DNA of 64,000 nt from Brucella thiophenivorans. GTDB lineage: Bacteria; Pseudomonadota; Alphaproteobacteria; Rhizobiales; Rhizobiaceae. Position 1 is the first letter of the stretch, and every line of letters starts with the position of its first letter. The stretch is from assembly GCF_002252445.1 (NCBI RefSeq), contig NZ_NNRJ01000019.1:434001-498000 (forward strand). The letters run 5' to 3'. The translations under genes were made by a program, and so were the position numbers. The notes beneath the pieces were generated by a model. It saw only the letters and a program-made list of their open reading frames with translations, did no database searches and was not told where the DNA came from. Of this stretch, positions 37,217-46,023 are shown in pieces.

Positions 37217-38242
37217 TCAGTCTGCTGGGGCTGGGCCTGTGGTGCCGCGAATGCTCAGCGTGGTTTCAAGCTGGCGCGACGGCAGCGTATTGGCTTCCCC
37301 GGATATGAGTTTCAAAAGCATCCGCATGGCCTCACGCCCAATCTCGTCACGCGGCTGGCTGACCGTTGTAAGCGGCGGATAAAATGTTTCGCTTAGAAAA
37401 ATGTCGTCAAAGCCAATGATCGAAACATCCGATGGCACCGAAAATCCCAGCCTGCGCAATTCATTGATTGCGCCAATTGCCATTTCATCATTGGCCAGAA
37501 AAATCGCAGTCGGTCGATCTTTACGCGAAAACAATTCGCGACAAGCGGATTGCCCCCGTTCCAAGGTATAATCGCCGGGCAGATCATAGCCATCGGCAAC
37601 CAAAAGTCCGGCATCGGCCATTGCTGCCTGATAGCCTTCGCGGCGCATAATGCTCATATATTCAGGCATCGGCCCCTGCACATGCGCAATGCGTCTGTGA
37701 CCAAGACCAATCAAATGCTGCACAGCCTCGTAGGCCGCTTTGCGATTATCGATATGGACATTCGGCACGTCGAGATCTTCGATCAGTTCAAGCGCGACCA
37801 CGAGCGGCTTGCGAACGGGTCCCTTTAGACTGCGCACGGCTTCGTCACCAAGTGCGCCCGTCATCAGGATCATGCCATCTGCATGACCATCTTGAAGCAT
37901 CTCAAAATATTCAGCAGCACGCAGCGGATCATTATTGGCGTTTCCCATCAAGACCGAAAAACCCGCAGCACGCGCTTCTGCTTCCACACCCTTAAATATT
38001 TCAAGGTAAAACGGATTTGACACGTCGCGTACGACCAGCAAAATTGCCATGGAACGCTGCATACGCAAATTGCGCGCAGCAATATTCGGGCGATAATCAA
38101 GCTCTAATGCTGCGGCGCGAATACGCTTTTCAGTCGCCTCTGCCACAAGGCCGGAACCGCTCAACGCACGCGAAACTGTCGCCGTCGACACACCGGCCCG
38201 GTCTGCAATGTCCTTGATCCTCGACCGTTCATACATAGTCAT
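37217..38242 (-). CDS. LacI-family transcriptional regulator
   Basis: A 341-residue LacI/GalR protein. The helix-turn-helix with hinge is at residues 8-60 (IKDIADRAGVSTATVSRALSG), and a periplasmic-binding-protein-like ligand domain follows with the usual IFLANDEMAIGAINEL and IIGFDD blocks. It is the fifth gene of the transporter operon, so it is transcribed from the promoter it is expected to repress. Two LacI-type operators lie upstream of the first gene at 42903-42938. An ATG two codons downstream (38236) is an alternative start. The inducer is presumably the transported compound or its first metabolite. Confidence 0.9.
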   Translation of the reverse strand: MTMYERSRIKDIADRAGVSTATVSRALSGSGLVAEATEKRIRAAALELDYRPNIAARNLRMQRSMAILLVVRDVSNPFYLEIFKGVEAEARAAGFSVLMGNANNDPLRAAEYFEMLQDGHADGMILMTGALGDEAVRSLKGPVRKPLVVALELIEDLDVPNVHIDNRKAAYEAVQHLIGLGHRRIAHVQGPMPEYMSIMRREGYQAAMADAGLLVADGYDLPGDYTLERGQSACRELFSRKDRPTAIFLANDEMAIGAINELRRLGFSVPSDVSIIGFDDIFLSETFYPPLTTVSQPRDEIGREAMRMLLKLISGEANTLPSRQLETTLSIRGTTGPAPAD

Positions 38243-38252
38243 ATACCTACAA

Positions 38253-39233
38253 TCAGCCTCTCATCGACCGGCTTCGGCCGTAAAACAGCATCAGAACCAA
38301 CAGCGTTGCGCCGAAAATCATCTGCCGCCCGGATTCGTCGATATTCACTGTCACAAGAATGCTTTGAAGAACAGTGAGTAGAACCGCTCCCGCCATGGTG
38401 CCGGTATACCCGCCCTTTCCGCCCGAAAGCGGTGTGCCGCCGAATACGACCGCTATGATGGACGGAAGCATATATTGCTCACCCACATTGGAAAATGAGG
38501 AGCCGGAATAGCCGAGGAGACACACACCCGCAAGAGCTGCAAACATTCCCGATAAGGTAAACAGGCTGATGCGAATAAGCCGTACCGGGACACCTGCCAT
38601 ATAGGCTGCATGTTCATTGGAACCGATGGCAAAAATCCGCGTGCCGAAAACCGTGCGATAAAGCATGAAAGCCATGAAAAGGCCGATCACGATCCACAGC
38701 CACAAAATACCAGGCAGACCAAGCAGAAACGGCTGCGTAACGAAGGACGTGAGTCCCGGTGCGGCGCGCCCCGATGGAACACCGTTGCGGATAACCACAA
38801 GCAGACCCTGCAAAACCCCGAGCATACCAAGCGTCATGACCAGAGGTGGAATGCGCAGAATGGTAACACCGATGCCGTTGACCGTACCAAACAATCCGCC
38901 CACAAGAAGTGCTAAAAACAAGGCTGGGATGATGCCGCCATTAGCGCCATCCATCATGTTACCCGCAACAATGGCAGCAAGCGAAACCACGCCTCCGACC
39001 GAAAGGTCAATGCCTTCGCGCCCACCCAAAATCACCAGATTCTGACCCGCAGCCACAATGCCAAGCAAAGCCGCAACAATGAGCAAGCGCAAAATTTGTT
39101 GCTCGCTCGCAAAACCCGGAGAAAGCATCTCGCCCAAGGTCAGCAGTGCCACAATCAGAAGTATTGCGATCAGAAGCGGCTGGCGAAGCAGTGACATGAT
39201 CGAAAGGCTGGCAGTATCTTTCTGCGTTGTCAT
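38253..39233 (-). CDS. Sugar-type ABC transporter permease (RbsC-like), second
   Basis: A 326-residue inner-membrane permease of the CUT2 (ribose/xylose-type) class, with eight to ten hydrophobic segments. Family blocks: VILGGREGIDLSVGGVVSLAAI, LVMTLGMLGVLQGLL and the cytoplasmic coupling region AIGSNEHAAYMAGVPV, which contacts the ATPase. The EAA-like loop typical of importers lies in that region. The ATG at 39233 overlaps the stop of the preceding permease gene in the sequence ATGA, so the two are coupled. It probably forms a heterodimer with the other permease. Confidence 0.9.
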   Translation of the reverse strand: MTTQKDTASLSIMSLLRQPLLIAILLIVALLTLGEMLSPGFASEQQILRLLIVAALLGIVAAGQNLVILGGREGIDLSVGGVVSLAAIVAGNMMDGANGGIIPALFLALLVGGLFGTVNGIGVTILRIPPLVMTLGMLGVLQGLLVVIRNGVPSGRAAPGLTSFVTQPFLLGLPGILWLWIVIGLFMAFMLYRTVFGTRIFAIGSNEHAAYMAGVPVRLIRISLFTLSGMFAALAGVCLLGYSGSSFSNVGEQYMLPSIIAVVFGGTPLSGGKGGYTGTMAGAVLLTVLQSILVTVNIDESGRQMIFGATLLVLMLFYGRSRSMRG

Positions 39234-40219
39234 GCATTTGCCTTTCTGGAAACGATAATCCCGACCATCAGCGCAACAAGGATCGCTAAGCCCTGAACAA
39301 GGTTTTGCCATTCCGATGGGGTACCGACGAAAAACACCAGAGAACTGATCAGTCCGATAATAAAGGCACCAATTACCGAGCCGACGACACTGCCGACACC
39401 GCCTGCAAGCGCTGTTCCGCCCAGCACCACGGCAGCAACGCTGAATAGCGTCATCTTTCCGCCGACAAGCGGATCACCGCTGGCCGTATCACCAGAAATG
39501 CAAAGTGCGGCCAATGCCGAAAAGAAACCGCAGATCACATAGCCTTTAATGCGAATGAGCGTGACCGGAAGACCCGACTGGAACGCAGCATTGGCATTAT
39601 CGCCGACTGAAAGCATCTGCGTGACAAGGGCAGTGCGCGCCAGAAAACCAACAGCAAGAAGAGCCACAACCAACACGTAAAGCACAAAGGGAATACCGAA
39701 ATATTCTGACGTATAGATGGTCCAATAGATTTCCGGCACCGGCGTGCCCGCAACCGGCAATATCCAGAGCGCAATTCCGGTAAAGAAAATACTGGTCGCA
39801 AAAGTTGCAACGATGGCCTGAAGCCGCAATGCAGCAATGGCGATACCGTTGAAGATGCCACAAAGAACACCGGCCCCAATCCCCACCAGACAGGCAAGAA
39901 TAACCTGAAATCCCCCACCGCCCCAGCGTTCCATAAGGACCACAATCACGACATTAACCAGAGAAACAATGCTGCCAGCCGACAGATCAATATCGCCGGA
40001 AAACACCACATAAGTCTGCGCAACCGCGAGCAGCACCAAGGCCATATAGGTGCTTATAAGACCGGTCAGTGAACCAAAGCTAAGACTGTTTGGTTCAAAG
40101 AATCCATTCAGGGCCAGTAGTGCTACAAGAATAATCAAGGACGGGAAAAATGGAAAATGCGTCATCAGACGTTTAAGCGCACCGGATTGCGTGGAACTTG
40201 TCATATCAATTGACATCAT
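39230..40219 (-). CDS. Sugar-type ABC transporter permease (RbsC-like), first
   Basis: A 329-residue CUT2 permease homologous to its neighbour. It has about nine membrane segments, with VVFSGDIDLSAGSIVSLVNVV, GLVGI-type loops and SVGDNANAAFQSGLPVTLIRIK as the ATPase-coupling segment. Its start ATG overlaps the ATPase gene's stop (ATGA at 40216-40219) and its own stop overlaps the next start in the same way. Two different permeases rather than one homodimer is common in CUT2 systems of Hyphomicrobiales. Confidence 0.9.
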   Translation of the reverse strand: MMSIDMTSSTQSGALKRLMTHFPFFPSLIILVALLALNGFFEPNSLSFGSLTGLISTYMALVLLAVAQTYVVFSGDIDLSAGSIVSLVNVVIVVLMERWGGGGFQVILACLVGIGAGVLCGIFNGIAIAALRLQAIVATFATSIFFTGIALWILPVAGTPVPEIYWTIYTSEYFGIPFVLYVLVVALLAVGFLARTALVTQMLSVGDNANAAFQSGLPVTLIRIKGYVICGFFSALAALCISGDTASGDPLVGGKMTLFSVAAVVLGGTALAGGVGSVVGSVIGAFIIGLISSLVFFVGTPSEWQNLVQGLAILVALMVGIIVSRKANA

Positions 40220-41721
40220 GCAGCCTCATATGCAGCGCGGTAGAGGTTGAAACGCGTGCGCTCGCCTCCAGTCAGTTCGCGCGTGACAGCCCCACCATTA
40301 AACACCAGAATACGGTCCGCATTATCCAGCAATTCACTATCCTCTGATGAATAGAGAATAATACTCATGCCATCGGATGCAAGCTTGCGGATCAGCGCAA
40401 ACAGATCGGCTTTCGCGGACAGATCGATGCCTTTTGTGGGGTCATCCAGCAGAAGCACCTGTTGTCGGTCGATAAGCCAGCGGCCAATGACGATCTTTTG
40501 CTGATTGCCGCCGGAAAGTGAACTGATCGGATGCGACAGGCTGGCAAAGCGGGTTTGCATTGCCTGCAATGCAGGCAAAATTTTTTCTTTGAGATTAGCA
40601 GGTCTCACCAAATGCATACGCTCGCGCAGAAAATGCACCGGCGACAGGTTTTCGATAATCGGGCGTCCAGTTATCACACCGTCGCGCACGCGGTCGCCCG
40701 ACACATAGGCAAAGCCTTGGCGAATGGCCTGTCGCGGAGAACTCACCGTGATGGTCCTGCCGTTCAACGTCACCGTGCCAGCATTGATTTGCGAAGCGCC
40801 AAAAAGCGCGCGCAGAACCGCTGATTGTCCCTGACCGTGCAAGCCGCCCAGACCAAGAATTTCACCTGCCGAAACCTCGAAAGAAATATTATGAAAATGC
40901 TTGCCAGATATTTGCGACGCAGTAAGCGTCGTTTTCCCGCGGATGGCTGCTAACGCATCAACCGGCGCTTTCCCCGCCTGCATTCCTGGCGCTTCGCCCA
41001 CCATCTGGCTAACGATACCAGCCTGATCGATGCTAGAGATATGCGTCGTGGCAATCGTCTCACCATCACGAATGACGGTCACACGATCCCCAATCGCAAA
41101 AATTTCATCCATGCGATGTGATATGAAAACGATAGCGCGCCCTTGCGCTTTCAGTTCACGCAGCACTTCGAAAAAACGTTCCGCCTGCGAACGATCAAGC
41201 GACGATGTCGGCTCATCAAAAATCAGGATCGCCGCTTCGCTCGCCAATGTTTTCATGATTTCGACAAGCTGCCGCTGGTCTTCACGCAAACTATTAACCG
41301 GCGCATCAGCGGAAAAATCATCGCCTGTCACGCCTTTAAATAAGGAAATATATTTTTCCGCACGTTCTTCGACAGAACGCCGATCAACCAGAATCCCGGC
41401 TTTGCGTGGCAAGTCGGCCAAAGAAATATTCTCCGCAACACTTCGATGCGCTGACAGACTAAGTTCCTGATAGAAAATGCCAATACCCAACGCGCGCGCG
41501 GCACGCGGGCCTGAAACTGTTACCGGCTGGCCATTGAGCACAACCTCACCCTCATCCGGCCGCACACTTCCTGCAACGATTTTACAGAGCGTACTTTTGC
41601 CAGAGCCATTTGAACCGATCAGCACATGGACTTCGCCCGACTTCAAATCGAGATCGCCACGCTTGAGCGCAAGTGTGGCTCCATAGGCTTTACGGACACC
41701 ACGAATGATGAGTTCAGTCAT
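40216..41721 (-). CDS. Sugar ABC transporter ATP-binding protein, two nucleotide-binding domains
   Basis: A 501-residue double ATPase of the RbsA/XylG class. Domain 1 (about 1-240) has a perfect Walker A GSNGSGKST and Walker B LIFDEPTSS, but its signature motif is degenerate (LREDQRQ instead of LSGGQ). Domain 2 (about 255-495) has a weak Walker A (GLHGQGQSAVL) but a good signature LSGGNQQK and Walker B LLLDDPTKG. Such asymmetry is normal in this class and leaves one competent site. The ATG at 41721 is chosen over a longer frame to 41796. It lies about 130 bases downstream of the binding-protein gene, beyond a hairpin. Confidence 0.92.
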   Translation of the reverse strand: MTELIIRGVRKAYGATLALKRGDLDLKSGEVHVLIGSNGSGKSTLCKIVAGSVRPDEGEVVLNGQPVTVSGPRAARALGIGIFYQELSLSAHRSVAENISLADLPRKAGILVDRRSVEERAEKYISLFKGVTGDDFSADAPVNSLREDQRQLVEIMKTLASEAAILIFDEPTSSLDRSQAERFFEVLRELKAQGRAIVFISHRMDEIFAIGDRVTVIRDGETIATTHISSIDQAGIVSQMVGEAPGMQAGKAPVDALAAIRGKTTLTASQISGKHFHNISFEVSAGEILGLGGLHGQGQSAVLRALFGASQINAGTVTLNGRTITVSSPRQAIRQGFAYVSGDRVRDGVITGRPIIENLSPVHFLRERMHLVRPANLKEKILPALQAMQTRFASLSHPISSLSGGNQQKIVIGRWLIDRQQVLLLDDPTKGIDLSAKADLFALIRKLASDGMSIILYSSEDSELLDNADRILVFNGGAVTRELTGGERTRFNLYRAAYEAA

Positions 41722-41815
41722 ATCTTTTTTCCGGTATGGCGAAGCAGGGCGCGAACAATCGAACGCCTCCAGCGTTTTTATCGCTGAGCACCCCACAATG
41801 CAGTCGCTTAAGCGA

Positions 41816-41847
41816 TGAGGCCGGACGCAAAATGCACCCGGGCCTCA
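41816..41847 (-). promoter_or_regulatory. Intergenic hairpin between binding-protein and ATPase genes
   Basis: On the minus strand TGAGGCC and GGCCTCA are the arms, with a near-complementary interior CGG/CCG. It starts eight bases after the binding-protein stop codon and has no T-tract. Such hairpins typically stabilise the upstream mRNA or attenuate read-through, giving more binding protein than membrane components. Confidence 0.55.
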
Positions 41848-41854
41848 CGGAATC

Positions 41855-42880
41855 CTATTTGAAGAGCTTTTCCGCGTCTTCGATCGACAATGTCGAGGTG
41901 TAGGAATAGTAGCCCGGCTTGCCGTCCATCGCCTTGTAGACCTCCTCGAAGTTCGTGGAATCGATGAACGGAATTTCAAGATAATGCGCGTTCTTGTACT
42001 GGCCGTCAGACGGCTCTTCCTTGAACTCTTTGCCCTGAAGCTTCAGCACGGCGACATTCAGCGCACTTGCCATCACGCCGGGAGGATTAACGGCTGCACC
42101 AGAGTTCAGCTTGTCATTCTTCCACAGATCAAGGAAGTCTTTGCGGATTTCACCGGTCGCCGCAATAGAATCCGTCTTCTTGGCATCAATGATCGACCGC
42201 CACGCGCCGGCTGCCATACCATCCTGAACATAAACGCCGTTGATGTCCGGATAGGTTGCAAGCAGGTTCTGCATGGCCTGCTGGCCCTGTGCCTGATCCC
42301 AATTGGCATTCACTTCATTGATGATCTTAATATCGGGATAGTTTTTGAACGCATCCTTATAGCCATCGACGCGCATCTGGTTTGCCGGATGCCCTGCAAC
42401 GCCATTGATTGCAACAACATTGCCCTTGCCATCAAGCGTCTTGGCAAGCCATTCGCCACCCTTGCGCCCATAATCTGTCTGATCGATACCGATATAAATC
42501 GCATCTTTTGAAGACACTTCAGCATCGGTCGCAATGACCAGAATGTCTTTCTGCGCTGCCTGCTTGAAAATCGGATCAAAAGCAGTCGGGCTATTCGGGT
42601 TGATGATGATTGCATCAACGCCCTGACTGATGAAGTTACGAACCTGAGCAATCTGCCCCGGCACATCGACATTGGCGCTCTGAACCACAACCTCGACATC
42701 AACGCCGCGTTCTTTCCACTTGGCAGCGGCTTCCTTGGCTTCGTCGATCATCTGGGTGCGCCATTCGCTGCCAACCCAGCCGTTGCTCAAACCGATCTTA
42801 TAAGATTCAGCGTGAGCGGAAAATGCGGTCAGTCCCAAAACAGCGACAGCCGACAGAAGTCCTTTTGTCAGTTTAACCAT
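41855..42880 (-). CDS. Periplasmic substrate-binding protein of sugar-type ABC transporter
   Basis: A 341-residue type I periplasmic-binding protein. A classical signal peptide (KGLLSAVAVLGLTAFSAHA, cleaved before ESYKIG, ~residue 25) exports it. Two lobes follow with the Peripla_BP_4 pattern: GLSNGWVGSEWRTQMIDEAK, GVDAIIINPNSPTAFDP, VIATDAEVSS and NGVYVQDGMAAGA. The ligand is probably a monosaccharide or related polyol, but the binding residues do not match ribose, xylose or galactose proteins closely enough to name one. First gene of the operon and directly downstream of two LacI-type operators. Confidence 0.92.
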   Translation of the reverse strand: MVKLTKGLLSAVAVLGLTAFSAHAESYKIGLSNGWVGSEWRTQMIDEAKEAAAKWKERGVDVEVVVQSANVDVPGQIAQVRNFISQGVDAIIINPNSPTAFDPIFKQAAQKDILVIATDAEVSSKDAIYIGIDQTDYGRKGGEWLAKTLDGKGNVVAINGVAGHPANQMRVDGYKDAFKNYPDIKIINEVNANWDQAQGQQAMQNLLATYPDINGVYVQDGMAAGAWRSIIDAKKTDSIAATGEIRKDFLDLWKNDKLNSGAAVNPPGVMASALNVAVLKLQGKEFKEEPSDGQYKNAHYLEIPFIDSTNFEEVYKAMDGKPGYYSYTSTLSIEDAEKLFK

Positions 42881-42902
42881 GCTCTCCTCCCATAGAACTT
42901 GA

Positions 42903-42938
42903 TGAAATCGATTGTAGTCACAAATGTAATCGATTGCA
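42903..42938. promoter_or_regulatory. Two LacI-type operators
   Basis: TGAAATCGATTGTA (42903-42916) and TGTAATCGATTGCA (42925-42938) share the palindromic centre AATCGATT, with centres 22 bp apart, two helical turns. They lie 23-58 bases upstream of the binding-protein ATG, in the promoter region. The likely ligand is the LacI-family protein encoded at 37217. Confidence 0.75.
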
Positions 42939-42994
42939 TAGCGTTATTTTGTAGAAATTATATTTCGTGCAGACAATAAACCGCGCCCTGATTC

Positions 42995-43096
42995 GAGCAT
43001 GATCCGACCAGAGTGAAATGAGGATCGATAAGATTATGCTTAAGATAAAAAGCCTTAGAGCGCCGATCTGATGAAATCAGATCGGCGCTCTAAGGC
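42995..43096. repeat. Mosaic repeat: decayed core plus 20-bp-stem palindrome (tgt terminator)
   Basis: The core (42995-43041, GAGCATGATCC...GATTATGCTT) is followed by a palindrome at 43053-43095 with a perfect 20-bp stem and loop GAA, centred on ATCTGAT-gaa-ATCAGAT. On the minus strand the palindrome is followed by CTTTTTATC, so it would terminate the tgt transcript; on the plus strand it is followed by seven T. Confidence 0.85.
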
Positions 43097-43128
43097 GCGT
43101 TTTTTTAAACTTAAATATTATTGAAAAA

Positions 43129-44262
43129 TCAAAGGGCTGCTATGTCGCCCCTCTCCCATCCGGCTGTCGTTTCAGCCGCGAAATCCTCAAAACGGCCTTC
43201 CGCAATGGCTGCACGAATGCCCTGCATAAGATATTGGTAATAAGCCAGATTATTCCAAGTCAGCAGCATTCCGCCGAGTGCCTCACCTGATTTGACCAGA
43301 TGATGCAGATAGGCGCGGCTATAATCACGCGTCGCCGGGCAGTTTGATTCTGGATCGAGCGGACGATGATCATCGGCATGACGCGCATTGCGCAGATTTA
43401 CCTTGCCAAAGCGCGTGAACGCCAGACCATGACGACCAGCACGCGTTGGCATCACGCAATCGAACATGTCGATACCGCGGGCCACCGATTTCAGCATGTC
43501 ATCCGGTGTGCCGACGCCCATCAGATAGCGTGGCTTTTCTGTAGGCAGAATGGGACAAACCACTTCGAGCATCTCGAGCATGACGTTCTGGGGTTCACCA
43601 ACCGCCAAGCCACCAACGGAGTAGCCTTTGAGGTCCATCGCCTTCAATGCTTCAGCCGAACGCTCACGCAGGCGCGCATTGTCACCACCCTGCACGATAC
43701 CAAACATCGCCTTTCCAGCCTGTGTGCCAAACGCCACCTTGCAGCGTTCTGCCCAGCGCAGCGACATTTCCATCGCGCGTTCGGTGTTTTTTTCAGGTGA
43801 TGGCAGGGCCACACATTCATCAAGCTGCATCTGAATATCGCTATCGAGCAGGCCTTGAATTTCGATAGAGCGCTCCGGCGTCATTTCATAGGCTTTGCCG
43901 TCAATATGCGAACGAAAAGTCACGCCCGTTTCATCAATCTTGCGCAACTGCGCGAGCGACATCACCTGAAAGCCACCAGAATCCGTAAGGATCGGACCTT
44001 TCCAACCGCCAAATTCATGCAGACCACCAAGGCGAGCCACGCGTTCCGCACCCGGACGCAGCATCAGATGATAGGTATTGCCAAGGATAATATCGGCACC
44101 AAGATCTTTTACCTGATCCATATACATGGCTTTGACGGTTCCGGCTGTACCAACCGGCATGAAGGCAGGCGTACGCACCACGCCGCGCGGCATGGAGATT
44201 TCGCCCTGACGCGCCGCGCCATCACGCGCAAGCACTTTGAATTCAAAATTTTCGCTGGTCAT
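43129..44262 (-). CDS. tgt: tRNA-guanine transglycosylase, zinc site degraded
   Basis: A 377-residue enzyme that exchanges guanine 34 of Asp, Asn, His and Tyr tRNAs for a queuosine precursor. Catalytic features are intact: [11 protein letters not shown] (Asp near 94), DECVALPSP, the GLAVGE loop and the nucleophile region [14 protein letters not shown] (Asp near 268). The structural zinc motif is not: aligned to the C-x-C-x2-C...H pattern of the Zymomonas enzyme, the positions are Ser306, Cys308, Thr311 and Asn337, so only one ligand remains. The surrounding [11 protein letters not shown] and GGMLLT blocks are normal. It is preceded by queA in the same direction. Confidence 0.94.
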   Translation of the reverse strand: MTSENFEFKVLARDGAARQGEISMPRGVVRTPAFMPVGTAGTVKAMYMDQVKDLGADIILGNTYHLMLRPGAERVARLGGLHEFGGWKGPILTDSGGFQVMSLAQLRKIDETGVTFRSHIDGKAYEMTPERSIEIQGLLDSDIQMQLDECVALPSPEKNTERAMEMSLRWAERCKVAFGTQAGKAMFGIVQGGDNARLRERSAEALKAMDLKGYSVGGLAVGEPQNVMLEMLEVVCPILPTEKPRYLMGVGTPDDMLKSVARGIDMFDCVMPTRAGRHGLAFTRFGKVNLRNARHADDHRPLDPESNCPATRDYSRAYLHHLVKSGEALGGMLLTWNNLAYYQYLMQGIRAAIAEGRFEDFAAETTAGWERGDIAAL

Positions 44263-44302
44263 GCCGTGTCTCTAATGAATTATGGCTGAAAAGGAAACAG
44301 GT

Positions 44303-45373
44303 TCATGCACGTTCTAAAAGAGAAGAGTCTCCATAAGAATAGAAGCGATAACCTGTTTCGATTGCACGCTGATAAGCTTCATGCATCACGTCGAAACCGC
44401 TGAAAGCTGAAACCAGCATGAAAAGCGTCGAACGCGGTAGATGGAAGTTGGTCATCAGCAGATCAACGGCACGGAACTTATAGCCCGGCGTGATGAAGAT
44501 ATCGGTCGGGCCCGCCCATGTGCGGATGATACCATCTTCACCGGCAGCACTCTCAATCAGCCGCAGCGAAGTCGTGCCAACGCAAATCACGCGCCCACCG
44601 CGTGCATGAACGGCATTCAGCGCATCAGCCGTTTCTTTTGAAACATAACCAATCTCGGAATGCATTTTGTGATCGGTTGTGTCGTCGGCTTTGACCGGCA
44701 AAAAGGTGCCAGCGCCTACATGCAGGGTTACAAAATGCTCTTCGATGCCCCGTGCGCGAATTTTTTCGAGCAATTCAGGCGTAAAATGCAGACCGGCAGT
44801 CGGTGCAGCAACCGCGCCCTCTTCCCGCGCATAAACTGTCTGATAATCGCTGCGGTCGCGCTCATCCTCGGGACGTTTCGATGCGATATAAGGCGGCAAA
44901 GGAATATGGCCGACTGCGGCAATCGCCTCATCCAGCATTGCGCCCGAAAGGTCGAATACCAGCAGCACTTCACCAGCATCGCCTTTTTCAGCGACGGTTG
45001 CGTCAAGCGTGCCAAGAAAGCAGCTTGAACCGGAATGGCCAAAGCGGATGCGGTCGCCTTCCTTCACGCGCTTGGCAGGACGTAAGAATGCCTTCCAGCG
45101 ATCAGGACCAGTGCGCATATGCAGCGTTGCACTGACCTGCGAAATATTGCCATCACGCTCGCGCATGCCCTCAAGCTGAGCCGGAATAACCTTGGTGTCG
45201 TTGAAGACAAGCGCATCGCCCGACTGCAAAAGATCAGGCAATTCAAATACCTGTCGATCCTCGAATGGCTGACCGGGACGAACGCGCAACAGCTTGGCGT
45301 GATCGCGCGGCTCTACGGGGCGCAGTGCAATACGCTCATCCGGTAAATCGAAATCGAAAAGATCAACGCGCAT
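44303..45373 (-). CDS. queA: S-adenosylmethionine:tRNA ribosyltransferase-isomerase
   Basis: A 356-residue enzyme that transfers and isomerises the ribosyl part of SAM onto preQ1-modified tRNA to give epoxyqueuosine. Conserved blocks: [17 protein letters not shown] at the start, [22 protein letters not shown] and [17 protein letters not shown] near the end. Length equals E. coli QueA (356). The ATG at 45373 has GAGG 7 bases upstream; an extension to 45388 is unlikely. It lies 40 bases upstream of tgt, so the last two specific steps of queuosine synthesis are co-expressed, and de novo queuosine synthesis is implied. Confidence 0.95.
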   Translation of the reverse strand: MRVDLFDFDLPDERIALRPVEPRDHAKLLRVRPGQPFEDRQVFELPDLLQSGDALVFNDTKVIPAQLEGMRERDGNISQVSATLHMRTGPDRWKAFLRPAKRVKEGDRIRFGHSGSSCFLGTLDATVAEKGDAGEVLLVFDLSGAMLDEAIAAVGHIPLPPYIASKRPEDERDRSDYQTVYAREEGAVAAPTAGLHFTPELLEKIRARGIEEHFVTLHVGAGTFLPVKADDTTDHKMHSEIGYVSKETADALNAVHARGGRVICVGTTSLRLIESAAGEDGIIRTWAGPTDIFITPGYKFRAVDLLMTNFHLPRSTLFMLVSAFSGFDVMHEAYQRAIETGYRFYSYGDSSLLERA

Positions 45374-45443
45374 CACAAACCTCGTCAAAGCAATAGCGGC
45401 CCCGGCAATACCGGAGCCGCAATATTTTAATTTAAGCTATAGA

Positions 45444-45950
45444 TTAGATGTCCGAAGCGATACGCGCTGTTACGATCGTGTCAGGATCGGTAACTGGTTC
45501 GCCACGCTTGATCTGGTCGACATTTTCCATGCCTTCGATAACCTGACCCCAAACGGAGTACTGGCGGTCAAGGAACGACGCATCGCCGAAGCAGATGAAA
45601 AACTGGGAGTTAGCCGAATTTGGGTTCTGCGAACGCGCCATCGAAGCCGTTCCGCGCTTATGCGATACGTTCGAGAACTCAGCCTTCAAATCAGGCTTGC
45701 TCGAACCGCCCATGCCAGCGCGCGAACCGTTGAAATCTGCACTGCCGGTTTTACCAAACTTCACGTCGCCGGTCTGCGCCATGAAGCCATCAATAACGCG
45801 GTGGAACACAACGCCGTCATAAGCGCCTTCGCGTGCAAGTTCCTTGATGCGTTCAACGTGGCCAGGTGCCAGATCGTGAAAGAGTTCGATAACAACATTG
45901 CCCTTGGTGGTTTCAAGAACGAGCGTATTTTCCGGGTCTTTATAAGCCAT
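45444..45950 (-). CDS. Cytoplasmic peptidyl-prolyl cis-trans isomerase (cyclophilin, PpiB type)
   Basis: A 168-residue cyclophilin without a signal peptide. Catalytic and binding residues are in FHRVIDGFMAQTGD (Arg 39-40), MARSQNPNSANSQFFICF and FLDRQYSVWGQV. It catalyses proline isomerisation in the cytoplasm. The ATG at 45950 with GAGAGG upstream gives the family's start; the frame continues to 46001 through a repeat core, which is not coding. It follows the exported cyclophilin gene by about 73 bases, and the two are recent enough paralogues to share nearly all core motifs. Confidence 0.92.
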   Translation of the reverse strand: MAYKDPENTLVLETTKGNVVIELFHDLAPGHVERIKELAREGAYDGVVFHRVIDGFMAQTGDVKFGKTGSADFNGSRAGMGGSSKPDLKAEFSNVSHKRGTASMARSQNPNSANSQFFICFGDASFLDRQYSVWGQVIEGMENVDQIKRGEPVTDPDTIVTARIASDI

Positions 45951-45967
45951 CGGGCCTCTCCTATTAA

Positions 45968-46010
45968 GCGTATCCCAAAAGTTTGAATTATTTTCGGACA
46001 AAGATACGCG
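45968..46010. repeat. Mosaic repeat core between the two cyclophilin genes
   Basis: GCGTATCCC...GATACGCG, a 43-bp imperfect inverted repeat that matches the cores at 51306 and 56584 in order and spacing (AAAAGT, TTTTCGG, AAAGAT, CGCGTTGA). No palindrome follows this copy. Confidence 0.7.
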
Positions 46011-46023
46011 TTGAATTTAAAAC

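Noticed and set aside
45396-45420. GC-rich hairpin between the PpiB-type cyclophilin and queA genes
   Set aside because: Stem GCGGC(C)CCGG/CCGG(A)GCCGC has no T-tract on either strand; it may be an operon-internal structure but is not a supported terminator.
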